Notes under the pieces: model-generated | Told to the model about the DNA's origin: nothing | What the model saw: only the letters and a program-made list of their open reading frames with translations | The model's database searches: none | Shown here: in pieces, positions 17,482 through 26,829 of the stretch | Position numbering within the stretch: the first letter of the stretch is position 1 | How the letters are laid out: every line of letters starts with the position of its first letter | Position numbers and translations under genes: made by a program | Assembly (NCBI RefSeq): GCF_001591825.1 | Contig: NZ_BCVQ01000023.1 | Coordinates: forward strand, 1-61,493 | Length of the DNA stretch: 61,493 nucleotides | Source: Rossellomorea vietnamensis NBRC 101237 | GTDB taxonomy: Bacteria; Bacillota; Bacilli; Bacillales; Bacillaceae_B | Direction: 5' to 3'

Positions 17482-18631
17482 CGATTCGAATAACAGCTAC
17501 GAGACGGATGGCAGTTCGGCAATCCAAACAGCAGGGAAAAAGGTCAGAAAAAAAGTTGCGAAAAAAGCTAGTGCAGCTGTAGTGGCCAAGCTTGGTTGGC
17601 CTGTGATCATTGGAACTTCAGGTGTTTTCATTGTTTTGGTTGGAATGGCAATTGCAGTGGTTATAATGATCGCCTCAGTTGGTGAAGAAGAGAAACCGCA
17701 AGGAGGATTTGGTTTTTGGGGAGGAGAGATGTCCGAAATCGGAAAAAATGAGATTCCGGAAGCCTTTATTCCCATTTACAAACAAGCAGAAAAAGAATAC
17801 GGTGTACCTTGGAATCTCCTAGCTGCCCATCACCGGGTAGAGACCCGATTTTCGACCATTGAGCCGATGTTGTCTCCGGTAGGCGCCGCCGGGCATCTTC
17901 AGTTCATGCCCTGTACGTGGGTCGGATGGGGACATCCTTCATGCGGAGGGTTAGGGAAAGGGAACATTTCAGATGCCCAGTTGACTGATCCTTCAGTTAT
18001 CAGCCAATATGGCGGATATGGGGTCGATGCCAATGGCGACGTAAAAGCCGATCCATTTGATCTAGAAGATGCCATTTATTCTGCCGCCAACTATCTGGCG
18101 GCAAATGGAGCAGCTGATGGAAACATCCGAGATGCGGTTTTCGCCTATAACCATGCGGATTGGTATGTCGAAGAAGTCATGGGATTTGCCGATGCGTATG
18201 TGGAAGGATATGTAGCTATTGGGGGAAGTAATGCCAATACCGGAGTGGAAGTAGTTGATGTCGGAACCAAATGGATCGGGAACTCCAGCTATGTGTTTGG
18301 TGGGGGACGGAACCAAGGTGACATTTCAAGGGGGCGTTTCGATTGCTCTAGCTTTGTTCATTGGGCTTTTACCCAAGTTGGAGTAGACTTGGGACCTTTG
18401 GGGTCTACAAGCACTGAAACCCTGAAACATCTAGGGAAACCAGTGAAACCGACCAATATGAAACCCGGTGATCTCGTCTTCTTTGATACCTATAAAATTG
18501 ATGGACATGTTGGCATCTATATAGGGAACGGAAAGTTTATTGGAGCACAAACGAATACAGGCGTGGCCATTGCGGATATGTCAAAAGGGTATTGGGAAGA
18601 TAAATTCAATGGACGAGTGAATCGATTATAG
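17468..18631 (+). CDS. Two-domain peptidoglycan hydrolase (lytic transglycosylase + NlpC/P60)
   Basis: Predicted 387 aa, membrane-anchored by a helix around residues 46-70. The first domain is a soluble lytic transglycosylase-like fold, with Glu125 in HRVETRF the probable catalytic residue and GAAGHLQFMPCTW typical of the family. The second is NlpC/P60, with Cys293 in RFDCSSF and His347 in GHVGIYIG. This is the VirB1/CwlT/TcpG type that opens the cell wall for the transfer channel. It is the last gene of the operon and is followed by a terminator. Confidence 0.9.
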   Translation: MSQTNDSNNSYETDGSSAIQTAGKKVRKKVAKKASAAVVAKLGWPVIIGTSGVFIVLVGMAIAVVIMIASVGEEEKPQGGFGFWGGEMSEIGKNEIPEAFIPIYKQAEKEYGVPWNLLAAHHRVETRFSTIEPMLSPVGAAGHLQFMPCTWVGWGHPSCGGLGKGNISDAQLTDPSVISQYGGYGVDANGDVKADPFDLEDAIYSAANYLAANGAADGNIRDAVFAYNHADWYVEEVMGFADAYVEGYVAIGGSNANTGVEVVDVGTKWIGNSSYVFGGGRNQGDISRGRFDCSSFVHWAFTQVGVDLGPLGSTSTETLKHLGKPVKPTNMKPGDLVFFDTYKIDGHVGIYIGNGKFIGAQTNTGVAIADMSKGYWEDKFNGRVNRL

Positions 18632-18661
18632 GTCAGGGCTATACCAGCATTGGTGTAATCA

Positions 18662-18700
18662 GAGGCAAAGTAGATAAACTGATACTTTGCCTCCTGCATT
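18662..18700 (+). terminator. Terminator of the conjugation operon
   Basis: GAGGCAAAGTA (18662-18672) pairs with TACTTTGCCTC (18683-18693) in an 11-bp stem with a 10-nt loop. A short spacer and five T follow. Confidence 0.8.
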
Positions 18701-18859
18701 TTTCGTCATCTTTTTTGGTCTATCAGGATGGTTTCACCGTTTTCCTGCAACCAAAATTCAACTTGTTATGTAACAAGGCGTAAATTTATAAAGTGTTATT
18801 TGGTAGCCAGAAAATGAAGACCTTGAATATAACCAGGTCTCCTTTATATTAGAGTGGGT

Positions 18860-20644
18860 TTATCTAACAGATCTTACTTTATCTATTTCTAAAAATTCAA
18901 TTAAAGTATTCGGGACTAAGTTTTCGTCAAAATTTTCTAGTTTGTTTATTGCTTCCCAGATCCCAGTGCTATCTTTATCATTTTTTTTATAATCAATTAA
19001 GACTTCTAACTTCGGTAAATTAAAATGAATCTGTTTGTTTTTAGCCTCTCTAATCAATCTCCAATTGGTTGTAATCATTGCTTTCTTCGTTCGATCGCTT
19101 AGTTCTTCACCTTTTGAGTTTAAGGCTTTGATTGTAGAAATCTCCTCTTTGTAAAACTTGCTATTTCTGTAGTCTTCTTCGGTTTCAAAATCTAGCTTAC
19201 TAATAAAATCATCAGTAAAATCAAAATCGTTAATTAGATAAAATTCAAGACCTAAATGTCTACATAATTTAACAAGTACCAAGGCAGTTATTTTTCCATG
19301 ATGAGGAATTATAGCGATATTATTAAAATTAAGATAAGTATCGGCGAACGTAGAATCTTTTGTTATAGCTAATACTTTTTTTCTAATAATTTCTTTATAT
19401 ACTAACATGTCATTTGGACCCTCAACCAACAAAACCTTCCTACTGAAGATTATCTTATTTAAGTTCGGTTCTATTATCTTAATGTAATTATTATAATCTT
19501 TCAATTTATCAACGACTTCATTACCTTCCTCCACGGATACCATTACATCTGATAGAAATTCATCATCAGCTTCATTGTATTTTACCTCTGTTTGCTTCTT
19601 GTTTTCATCAAATTCTAGTCTCACAAGGCCTCGTGTATCAAAAATATCAATCATTTTATCAGAGTGAGTAGTATAAATAACCTGATGACCATTTTCCGCC
19701 AACCCACACAATACAACTTTGTAGAAGTATTCTTGGTGATTTTCATGTAAAAAACTTTCCGGCTCTTCAAATAAAAAAAGACATTTATCTTCATCGTTAG
19801 TTTCTGCTATAGCTTGTATTACGGCCATTACAAACATCGATATGTAACCATCACCAAATTGTTCTATTGGAACCAAATTAGATGTATCACCATTTAATCC
19901 GATTTTGAACATCATCTCTAAGAAAATATCTTCATATTCAGGTAAACCGAATTCAATATTGCAATTATTCCCTCTAAGATTCTTTGAATAATTTATTTGT
20001 ATCTTTTTAATGAAATCATTCAGTTGAGAGTCTTTTAGGATATTTTCTGTAGATTCCTTTACAGAATCTTTAAAAGTATTTTTCTTCTTAAACATTTCTT
20101 TATCTGAATCCACTATACTTTTTATATGTTTAGCAAGAAATGAAGTAAGGTTCCCCCAACTTGTTTTTTTGGTGGAAATCTCCTTCTTAATTTCATGAAA
20201 GTTAATATAGAAAATCTTATAGTATTTTGACGCTCCGTATGCATTCCAATTTTTATCTTGTTGTTTATAGTCTTTATAGGAGTTGACCTTCGCACTTTCT
20301 ATTTCAGTACCGTCTAGGGTAATATCTAAAAAATGATACCCAGTTAAATCCGCAGTTTTCCCATCAGCTTTCATTTCTTCACTAGTCTCTAGATATGTAA
20401 TGATTTTTGGAACATTATTAAAATTCCGGTTATGAAAATCATCCCTAGTGAAGGTATTTTTGGTAACATACTTCTCAGTTATTCCATATAGTATCGCGTT
20501 AAGTACATTGGTTTTTCCAGCATTATTATATCCTACAATGGCAATGGGTTTTTTGTAGTCCTCCTGTGGGAAAATTATATTTTTCTTTTCTCCAAATGAT
20601 CGATAACTTTCAATTTGTATTCCTCTAATCCGAATACTACTCAT
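18860..20644 (-). CDS. OLD-family ATP-dependent nuclease (AAA ATPase + TOPRIM)
   Basis: I chose the ATG at 20644 because GGAGG lies 8 nt upstream. The 594-aa product starts with an SMC/RecF-like N-terminus (FRSFG-type) and Walker A GYNNAGKT (residues 38-45). LFEEPESFLH is the Walker B/signature region, and KVLLVEGPNDMLVY is the first TOPRIM motif. This is the layout of OLD-family nucleases, several of which act in phage defence (for example GajA). No UvrD-like gajB is adjacent, so it appears to be a stand-alone OLD protein. It is convergent with the conjugation operon and at the edge of a defence-rich region. Confidence 0.8.
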   Translation of the reverse strand: MSSIRIRGIQIESYRSFGEKKNIIFPQEDYKKPIAIVGYNNAGKTNVLNAILYGITEKYVTKNTFTRDDFHNRNFNNVPKIITYLETSEEMKADGKTADLTGYHFLDITLDGTEIESAKVNSYKDYKQQDKNWNAYGASKYYKIFYINFHEIKKEISTKKTSWGNLTSFLAKHIKSIVDSDKEMFKKKNTFKDSVKESTENILKDSQLNDFIKKIQINYSKNLRGNNCNIEFGLPEYEDIFLEMMFKIGLNGDTSNLVPIEQFGDGYISMFVMAVIQAIAETNDEDKCLFLFEEPESFLHENHQEYFYKVVLCGLAENGHQVIYTTHSDKMIDIFDTRGLVRLEFDENKKQTEVKYNEADDEFLSDVMVSVEEGNEVVDKLKDYNNYIKIIEPNLNKIIFSRKVLLVEGPNDMLVYKEIIRKKVLAITKDSTFADTYLNFNNIAIIPHHGKITALVLVKLCRHLGLEFYLINDFDFTDDFISKLDFETEEDYRNSKFYKEEISTIKALNSKGEELSDRTKKAMITTNWRLIREAKNKQIHFNLPKLEVLIDYKKNDKDSTGIWEAINKLENFDENLVPNTLIEFLEIDKVRSVR

Positions 20645-20710
20645 ATATGAAACCTCCAATTGCAGAATGTCAAAATATTATAATCGCTTTTGGAATAACA
20701 TTATTTACAT

Positions 20711-21005
20711 TTAATGTAATGTCACTATTGTAACATATAGGTATGTCCCCACTTCAAAAAGCTGGGTAATATCCTTTTCTTTTTTGATAGCTTGATAGAT
20801 TGTCGAAGCGCACACACCGATAGCCTCTTTAACTTCTTTCACGGACATTCTTTGAAAGTGATACATCGCTAATGCTTGATTCAGCTTCTGCCTTCAGACC
20901 AGCCATTGTTCGTTCACGAATAATATCCCTTTCAAATTCAGCAAGTACTGAAAGCATTCCAATCATAGCTTTCCCTGCGGTTGTTCCTATGTCGATCTTG
21001 TATTA
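20711..21005 (-). pseudogene. Remnant of a serine resolvase
   Basis: On the minus strand, 21005 to about 20888 encodes AGKAMIGMLSVLAEFERD and IIRERTMAGLKAEA, the conserved centre of small serine resolvases. The N-terminal catalytic part is missing. After a frameshift, another frame encodes the C-terminal HTH (MSVKEVKEAIGVCASTIYQA) down to a TAA at 20711. It is thus truncated and frameshifted. It marks an old recombination boundary between the OLD gene and the TIR locus. Confidence 0.8.
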
Positions 21006-21077
21006 TATTGACAACGATGGCAATTAAAGGGTACGTTTTAAGTGCAAATCGTTATGGCCACAAAAGGGGGATTTACT

Positions 21078-21899
21078 ATGTTTTCCGGATTTAACTTACA
21101 AGGATTGAATGACGACTTTCTTTCGGGATATATTGGTGCAGGAGAATCTTTTTTCAATCAACAGAAGAAGTACATCCAAAAAGAGTTGGATAGTTTCATA
21201 TTGGATGATGAGAGCATTGACGGGGCGGCATTGCAAAATGATTGGTTCCCAGAGATTGAAGCGGACATATTTCTTTCGCACTCACACGGAGATCAAGAGC
21301 TTGCCATGGCATTTGCTGCCATGTTGAAAGAGCATTTCGGATTGACTGCATTTATCGATTCCTGTGTGTGGGGATATGCAGACAATCTCCTGAGGAAAAT
21401 TGACGATGTCTACTGCCGGAATGAAAAAGGGGACATGTACGATTACGGAAAAAGAAATTTTTCAACAAGTCATGTACACATGATGCTATCAAACGCATTG
21501 ACAAAAATGATGGACAAAGCCGAGTGTCTCATTTTCATAAACACTCCGAACTCCATTACAACCAGTGATGTCGTAAAGAATAAAACAAAATCACCGTGGA
21601 TCTATAATGAAATTCATACCTCCTATTTGTTACGCAAAAATACTCCGGAACGACATAAACATTTGGAGAAGTCGCTGTATCACGGTAAATTAAAGTTTGA
21701 AAAACTGGATATCGTCTATGACGTAAAGCTTGATCATTTAAATCCCCTCTCTACTCATGATTTGGCTGTCTGGAGGAAAAGACGTGGCGGTATGAGAGGT
21801 ATATTCTCCGCGGAACACGCGTTAGATATCCTTTACGATATAAAGGGATTGATAGAATATAAGTTTGTAAACATACCAGAGGCCGAGGGGATCGAATAA
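21078..21899 (+). CDS. TIR-domain-like protein
   Basis: The ATG at 21078 has AAAAGGGGG 7-8 nt upstream and is preferred over the upstream in-frame start. The product is 273 aa. ADIFLSHSHGDQELA followed by a helix and LTAFIDSCVWGYAD is the first strand-loop-helix pattern of TIR domains, and LIFINTPNSI then SPWIYNEI fits the later TIR strands. Bacterial TIR proteins often cleave NAD or make signalling nucleotides during phage infection. The next gene, one base after the stop, encodes a membrane protein, so the pair may be sensor/enzyme plus membrane effector. The catalytic Glu is not certain. Confidence 0.7.
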   Translation: MFSGFNLQGLNDDFLSGYIGAGESFFNQQKKYIQKELDSFILDDESIDGAALQNDWFPEIEADIFLSHSHGDQELAMAFAAMLKEHFGLTAFIDSCVWGYADNLLRKIDDVYCRNEKGDMYDYGKRNFSTSHVHMMLSNALTKMMDKAECLIFINTPNSITTSDVVKNKTKSPWIYNEIHTSYLLRKNTPERHKHLEKSLYHGKLKFEKLDIVYDVKLDHLNPLSTHDLAVWRKRRGGMRGIFSAEHALDILYDIKGLIEYKFVNIPEAEGIE

Positions 21900-21900
21900 A

Positions 21901-22302
21901 TTGGAAGGAAAAATCAGACATCTTGAAATGATTCAGAACGTAATATCCCGTATGGCATCAAATTCTTTTCTTTTAAAAGGATGGACAGTGACGCTGGTGG
22001 TGGGATTGTTGGCCTTTGCTAACATTAAAGAAATGGATTCGCATTTTATGTTTTTAGCCTTGATCCCATCTGGGTTCTTTTGGTTTTTAGATGGATATTT
22101 CATTTACCAGGAAAATCTTTATGTAAAATTGTACGAACATGTGGCCTCTCTCAATAATGATCAGATAGATTTTTCATTGGATGCGACCCCATTCGAAGAG
22201 AAAATTGGAGGTTTAGAGACAGCAATTTTTTCGAATACTTTATTGTTATTTTACCTGCCAACCCTAACCGTTGTGATAATTGCCATATGTTTCTTCAAGT
22301 GA
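21901..22302 (+). CDS. Membrane protein partner of the TIR protein, 133 aa
   Basis: TTG start with GAGGGGAT about 11 nt upstream, one base after the TIR stop codon. The N-terminal motif HLEMIQNVISRMASNSFLLK precedes two close hydrophobic helices (WTVTLVVGLLAFA and MFLALIPSGFFWFLDGYFI). A third hydrophobic segment lies at the C-terminus. Similar small membrane proteins occur next to signalling genes in bacterial immunity loci, as far as I can recall. Membrane disruption as the effector step is inference. Confidence 0.65.
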   Translation: MEGKIRHLEMIQNVISRMASNSFLLKGWTVTLVVGLLAFANIKEMDSHFMFLALIPSGFFWFLDGYFIYQENLYVKLYEHVASLNNDQIDFSLDATPFEEKIGGLETAIFSNTLLLFYLPTLTVVIIAICFFK

Positions 22303-22330
22303 GCAAAATGAGATTTGATAGTATATACAA

Positions 22331-22365
22331 AACAACCCCTCGAATCAGTGGTGGGTTGTTTTTTT
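22331..22365 (+). terminator. Terminator of the TIR operon
   Basis: AACAACCC (22331-22338) pairs with GGGTTGTT (22353-22360), followed by a run of T to 22365. In the remaining 320 bp before the next gene I see nothing beyond AT-rich sequence. Confidence 0.75.
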
Positions 22366-22686
22366 CTAATGACCAGAATTGATTGTTCCTATCCTAGCCA
22401 TAAACTTTTTCCCTCCTATGGAATATCTTATCTCTTGTTAAATCAACAATGAACCTTTTGGATATATAGTTTTGGTATGAGTAAAGACATAGAGAATGGA
22501 AAAAAATCAGGTGATTTTGTTCTCGTTTAATGATTAATCAAAAACCATGGTTTTTGACATAGTCATTTCTTTCAACTCCTTAAAACTAATTAAGTCAAAT
22601 ATTGTATAGATATTAGAGACTATCCGATATAAACCTTATGTGTATGGTAAAATGGAAGAAAAATCTAATTACTCGAGGGGAAATTA

Positions 22687-24837
22687 ATGACACAGAAAGT
22701 TATTGATAAAACATCGGACACACTTAAGGAATGTTCTACTGTAGCTAAAGAAGTATATAGAGAAAATTTGAATTTCAAACATGAGCTTGAACATATATTA
22801 GTGGACCTTAAAGAAAAACTGAACGATACATCCAATTCCTTGAACTCTGATGCTGATTCAAAGAATTTCGATTTTTCCTATATGCTCGAAACCTTAGTTG
22901 ATAATATTGGAAATCAGACAAGTTCTGGATTATTTGAATTAACAGATGCTTTAAATCAGAAAAAAAAGCACCTTAATTCATTTACGCTTTCTTTATTTGG
23001 GAGAACCAAAGCAGGGAAGAGTACTATTCGTGAAGCGTTAACTGGAGGAACAGGTGAAACAATAGGAAAAGGCGCCCAGAGGACAACGAGGGATATTCTC
23101 CAATACGACTGGAATGGATTAAGGCTTCTCGATGTACCTGGTTTTGAGGCATTCAAAGGAGATGAAGATACTGAAAAGGCACATCAGGTCCTTGATCAGT
23201 CGGATATGATCTTATTTCTTACCTCAGACGACGCTGTTCAACCGGGAGAATTCGATGAAATGAGCAAGCTTCAAGAGCTGAACAAGACCTTCATTGTGGT
23301 CATGAATGTGAAACATAATCTATTAAACCCAGAGACAAGAAATCCTGATGAAAGAGAAATTCGCCGTTTTCTGAAGAAACCTGAAAAGATTTTCAACACC
23401 GAACGTCTGGGTGAACATCGTAATCATATTCGGAGTTATGTTAAAAAACACTTAAATATCAATCATGTTGACGTAATCTGGATTCATGCTCAATCAGCAT
23501 TCTTGAGTACTTTGGAAGAGATGAACGAAGTTTCAGAAAATCTCTGGGAAGCAAGCATGTTAGATGAGGTATATGACAGAATTCATAAGGAAGTCAACCG
23601 GAGTGGAAAACACAGACGGGCTCTTACCTTTTACGATAGTACCATTCATTTTGTCGATACGATTAAAAAGATGCTATGGGAAGAGCAGAAAATCATTCGC
23701 TCCCAGGCCTTTTTAATGAGGGAAAAGAAAGAGGAACTAAGTAAGTTTTTTAATAAGTTTATCCCGGAAAGCAATAAGAGAATCGAACACAACGCACATA
23801 AACTGTATGCTCCTCTTCATCAATGGATTCCTTATTTTGTTGAAGAATATATAAGCAAAAAAGAAGCCCAATCTGTGCTTGAAAATGAACTTAAGGAAAA
23901 AAGCAAGCACATTGAATCTAGTATGAATAATCACATGAAGGAAATTTACAGTGATCTTCAAAAACATTTAACGGAATTTACAAGACAGTATGAATACGAT
24001 ATGAAATCCATTCAGTTTGATCAAAGAAGTATGGGAGATTTCCGAAAAGGACAAATGGGTAAAATTGTTAAGTGGGGTGGCATTACCGTAGGAGCCATTT
24101 CAACTGCCGTTTTCATTGGAACAGCAAATATTTGGAATCCTGTCGGCTGGGCCCTCCTGGGGGTCAGTGCAGTAGCCGGAATCTTCAGTGGTATATTAAA
24201 AAATCATGAATCAAAGAAACTAACAAAGGCCAAAAGCGAAGCAAGGAAAAGTCTGCTTGAGCACATAAAAAAAATGGAAAAGAAGACTATCGACGTCTAT
24301 CAAGCGCATTTTAATGAAAATATTTCAAAAACGGAAAAAAGTGAAATCATTACCAAGGTACAAAGTTACGTTGGGGCTTTGTTTTTGGTGTCTGATCATT
24401 TGAAAGAGACAGCAGTAGAATTGGACAGATTAATAGAGAAGATGAACCGGCATTTATTTACCCACTTGTTACAGTTTGAAGGTGTTATGTGTGAGCCAGC
24501 TCAGCTTAAAAGCATTGCCAGAGAGCAGGGGATAGCCACTAAAATCCTTGTCCCTTCAGAATGGTATTTAGATGGGTTCACCAAGACTCAACTTGATAAG
24601 ATTTGTGGAGAGCATATCACACTATTAAGTAATGAATCCGACACTCGAGGACTGGTGGCCAAAGCCCTCTATCCAGCAAAAATCAATGCGAATCAGGTCA
24701 AGATTATTTATAACAATGATCAAACGACTGCTCAAGTAACCATTCCTAGTTCAGAAAAAGGTTTAGCTATTGGAAAGCATGGAATGAATATACGCCTTGC
24801 CCAAAAGCTTTGTAATATGAAAATAGAAGTTATTTAA
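22687..24837 (+). CDS. Dynamin-like GTPase with C-terminal KH domain (LeoBC-like, Eleos candidate)
   Basis: Predicted 716 aa, preceded by GAGGGG. GTPase motifs: G1 GRTKAGKST (105-113), G3 DVPG (149-152), and a divergent G4 VMNVKHN in place of NKxD. A helical stalk follows, with a hydrophobic hairpin around residues 458-505 that could enter membranes. The last 57 residues (from about 660) closely resemble the second KH domain of NusA, including AIGKHGMN and RLAQKL with the GxxG loop at 696-699. It is paired with a second dynamin-like GTPase 13 bp downstream. Tandem dynamin-like genes are the hallmark of the Eleos anti-phage system. The KH domain suggests RNA or DNA binding. Confidence 0.75.
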   Translation: MTQKVIDKTSDTLKECSTVAKEVYRENLNFKHELEHILVDLKEKLNDTSNSLNSDADSKNFDFSYMLETLVDNIGNQTSSGLFELTDALNQKKKHLNSFTLSLFGRTKAGKSTIREALTGGTGETIGKGAQRTTRDILQYDWNGLRLLDVPGFEAFKGDEDTEKAHQVLDQSDMILFLTSDDAVQPGEFDEMSKLQELNKTFIVVMNVKHNLLNPETRNPDEREIRRFLKKPEKIFNTERLGEHRNHIRSYVKKHLNINHVDVIWIHAQSAFLSTLEEMNEVSENLWEASMLDEVYDRIHKEVNRSGKHRRALTFYDSTIHFVDTIKKMLWEEQKIIRSQAFLMREKKEELSKFFNKFIPESNKRIEHNAHKLYAPLHQWIPYFVEEYISKKEAQSVLENELKEKSKHIESSMNNHMKEIYSDLQKHLTEFTRQYEYDMKSIQFDQRSMGDFRKGQMGKIVKWGGITVGAISTAVFIGTANIWNPVGWALLGVSAVAGIFSGILKNHESKKLTKAKSEARKSLLEHIKKMEKKTIDVYQAHFNENISKTEKSEIITKVQSYVGALFLVSDHLKETAVELDRLIEKMNRHLFTHLLQFEGVMCEPAQLKSIAREQGIATKILVPSEWYLDGFTKTQLDKICGEHITLLSNESDTRGLVAKALYPAKINANQVKIIYNNDQTTAQVTIPSSEKGLAIGKHGMNIRLAQKLCNMKIEVI

Positions 24838-24850
24838 AGGAGTTTTCATA

Positions 24851-26587
24851 ATGGAAGAATTGGATTTTTCAAAACATACCCGAGAAATAAATTTCCTTTT
24901 GGAAGAAGTGATTAGCATCCTCTCTGAGTGGAAGGAAGATGAAATACAAGAAATAGCTTCTGAATTTAAGATTTTTCTAGAAGAGGAAAGACAACAGAAG
25001 AAACTTAGAATTGCATTTATTGGTCAATACAACGCGGGTAAATCATCTACGATTGCTTCATTGACAAGGGCTAAATTCGTACATAAAAAATATGAGACGA
25101 TAGAGAACGAACAGAAGCTTGTACAGGTTTATCAAGTTGGGAATAAAAGACTTAATGTCGGTGCCCAAATCATGACAGATGCTGCAGAAAAGTATGAGTG
25201 GGAGAACGTAGAAATCATTGATACCCCGGGTATATATGCTGGCCGCACAGATCACGATGAAAAAACGTTGGACCAAATTTCAAAATCCGATTTATTGGTG
25301 TTTGTAGTATCCAATGAACTATTTAATCCTGAAGGAGGGGCGCTTTTCAGGAAATTGCTTTTTGATATGCAACGCAGCGGACAAATGATGTTGGTAATCA
25401 ACAAGATGAGCCGTGAAGTTGGAACACCTGAAATTCTAGAAAAAACGATCCTGGAAGTAATTGACCCGTATCATCCAAGTGATTTCTATACCTCATTTGT
25501 TGACGCCAACTATTATCTTGAGGCGCAACTAGAAGAGGAAGACGTGGAAGAAAAGGAATATCTCGAGGAAAAATCAAATTTCAACAGCTTTATAGCATCT
25601 TTGGAAAGACTGATTGCGGCGAATCAGTTGACGGCAAGACTAGTGACTCCACTGCACAGGGGAGCTGAGGTACTTGAAAAATCCCTAAATCATTTGGGTA
25701 CGGACAATAAAGGGGAGAGGGATCTTCTCGAACTTTTAAGAAGAAAAGCAAGTCTGATTCGTTCTGCGAAGATTCGTCTCCATAATAATATCCAAGGAGA
25801 ACTAAATGTATTGGAGCATCAAGTTATCATGGCAGGAGAACAGGTAGCTGGAAAGGTAGACGGTCAGCATGGCGCAGACGAAATTAATCATGCTTTAAAG
25901 GAAACAGAACAGAAGATTCAAACAGACTCCATGAAAACCCTGGAAAAAGTTCAGGCTTCAATAGAAAAGGAGTTGGAACTTCTGCAGGAAGAACTAGCAA
26001 ATCTCCAAGACTCCTCTTTAGGAAAAGCAACCCTTGAATTGTTTTTTGCAAAAGGAGCCAAGGGACCTTCGATTTCAGAAAGGGACATATCAGAAAGAAA
26101 GAAAACCCATTCTATTGTAGGAAAGACGCCGGATGCCCTTCAACAATTGGGGAAATTCGCGGGTGAGGTGTCTAAAGATACCATTGTTGAGGTAGTAAAG
26201 AAATTCGGAGTGAAGTTTAAACCATGGGGGGCAACGAAGCTAACCAAATTTGTCAATAAGCTTGGTCCAATCATCTCAATTGTTGGGGTTGTCCTAGACG
26301 TGTTTTTTGCAGCCAAAGAGGAATATGATGAGACCAAGCATGAGCAGCAGCTAAGGGAAGCACGCGCGGATCTACGATTTGAATTTCGTAAGGTCGCAAA
26401 GGAAATCCGAGTAGAATTTGAAGAAAATATCGAAGAAGCAATCATGCCGTTTTTTCATAATGAGCTAATAATAATTGAACAACAACAGGAACAAATTCGT
26501 CATTCAGAAGCATCCAAAGAACAGTCCTTCACACAAATGGAAATCTTACTGAAAAGGATACGAGAGATGATCCCAAAAATAGGATAA
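24851..26587 (+). CDS. Dynamin-like GTPase (LeoA-like, Eleos candidate)
   Basis: Predicted 578 aa; ATG at 24851 with AAAGGAG upstream. GTPase motifs: G1 GQYNAGKSS (58-66), G3 DTPG (124-127), G4 INKMS (184-187, NKxS instead of NKxD). A long helical region follows, with a hydrophobic stretch (LGPIISIVGVVLDVFFAA) between amphipathic helices. This fits LeoA/HP0731-type bacterial dynamins. It lies 13 bp after the first GTPase gene and they end at one terminator, so they form an operon. Known Eleos systems consist of LeoA and LeoBC; membership is inferred. Confidence 0.75.
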   Translation: MEELDFSKHTREINFLLEEVISILSEWKEDEIQEIASEFKIFLEEERQQKKLRIAFIGQYNAGKSSTIASLTRAKFVHKKYETIENEQKLVQVYQVGNKRLNVGAQIMTDAAEKYEWENVEIIDTPGIYAGRTDHDEKTLDQISKSDLLVFVVSNELFNPEGGALFRKLLFDMQRSGQMMLVINKMSREVGTPEILEKTILEVIDPYHPSDFYTSFVDANYYLEAQLEEEDVEEKEYLEEKSNFNSFIASLERLIAANQLTARLVTPLHRGAEVLEKSLNHLGTDNKGERDLLELLRRKASLIRSAKIRLHNNIQGELNVLEHQVIMAGEQVAGKVDGQHGADEINHALKETEQKIQTDSMKTLEKVQASIEKELELLQEELANLQDSSLGKATLELFFAKGAKGPSISERDISERKKTHSIVGKTPDALQQLGKFAGEVSKDTIVEVVKKFGVKFKPWGATKLTKFVNKLGPIISIVGVVLDVFFAAKEEYDETKHEQQLREARADLRFEFRKVAKEIRVEFEENIEEAIMPFFHNELIIIEQQQEQIRHSEASKEQSFTQMEILLKRIREMIPKIG

Positions 26588-26604
26588 TCGTTATATAAGT
26601 AAAG

Positions 26605-26651
26605 GGTGAATCAAAAAATGAATCTAATAAAGATTCATTTTTTGATTCACC
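26605..26651. terminator. 21-bp perfect inverted repeat, bidirectional terminator
   Basis: Arms 26605-26625 and 26631-26651 are perfectly complementary with a 5-nt loop (AATAA). The stem contains A6 and T6 runs, so the inner hairpin plus T-run can end transcription from either side. It lies 17 bp after the GTPase operon. The rest of the gap to 26830 shows nothing recognisable. Confidence 0.75.
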
Positions 26652-26829
26652 AACTAATAAGTCACGCTAATAATGACTTTATAGAGTGAACGCATATCAA
26701 ACTGATACATTAAATAATTCCGAGTATTTTATTGAGTGTTTTCTTCTCTCCGTTTTATCCCTACCTATAATATAGTCAACATGTTGTACCTAATTGAGTT
26801 TTATGGAGCTTTCTTCACCGAAAGGCTTT

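Noticed and set aside
18860..20644. Complete Gabija system
   Set aside because: The OLD-like nuclease resembles GajA in layout, but no UvrD-like helicase (GajB) is adjacent on either side.
21078..22302. Classical Thoeris system
   Set aside because: A TIR protein is present but no ThsA-type SIR2/SLOG protein is found; the partner is a small membrane protein.
26605..26651. Terminal inverted repeat of a transposon
   Set aside because: The arms are separated by only 5 nt and contain A6/T6 runs, which fits a bidirectional terminator; no transposase nearby.
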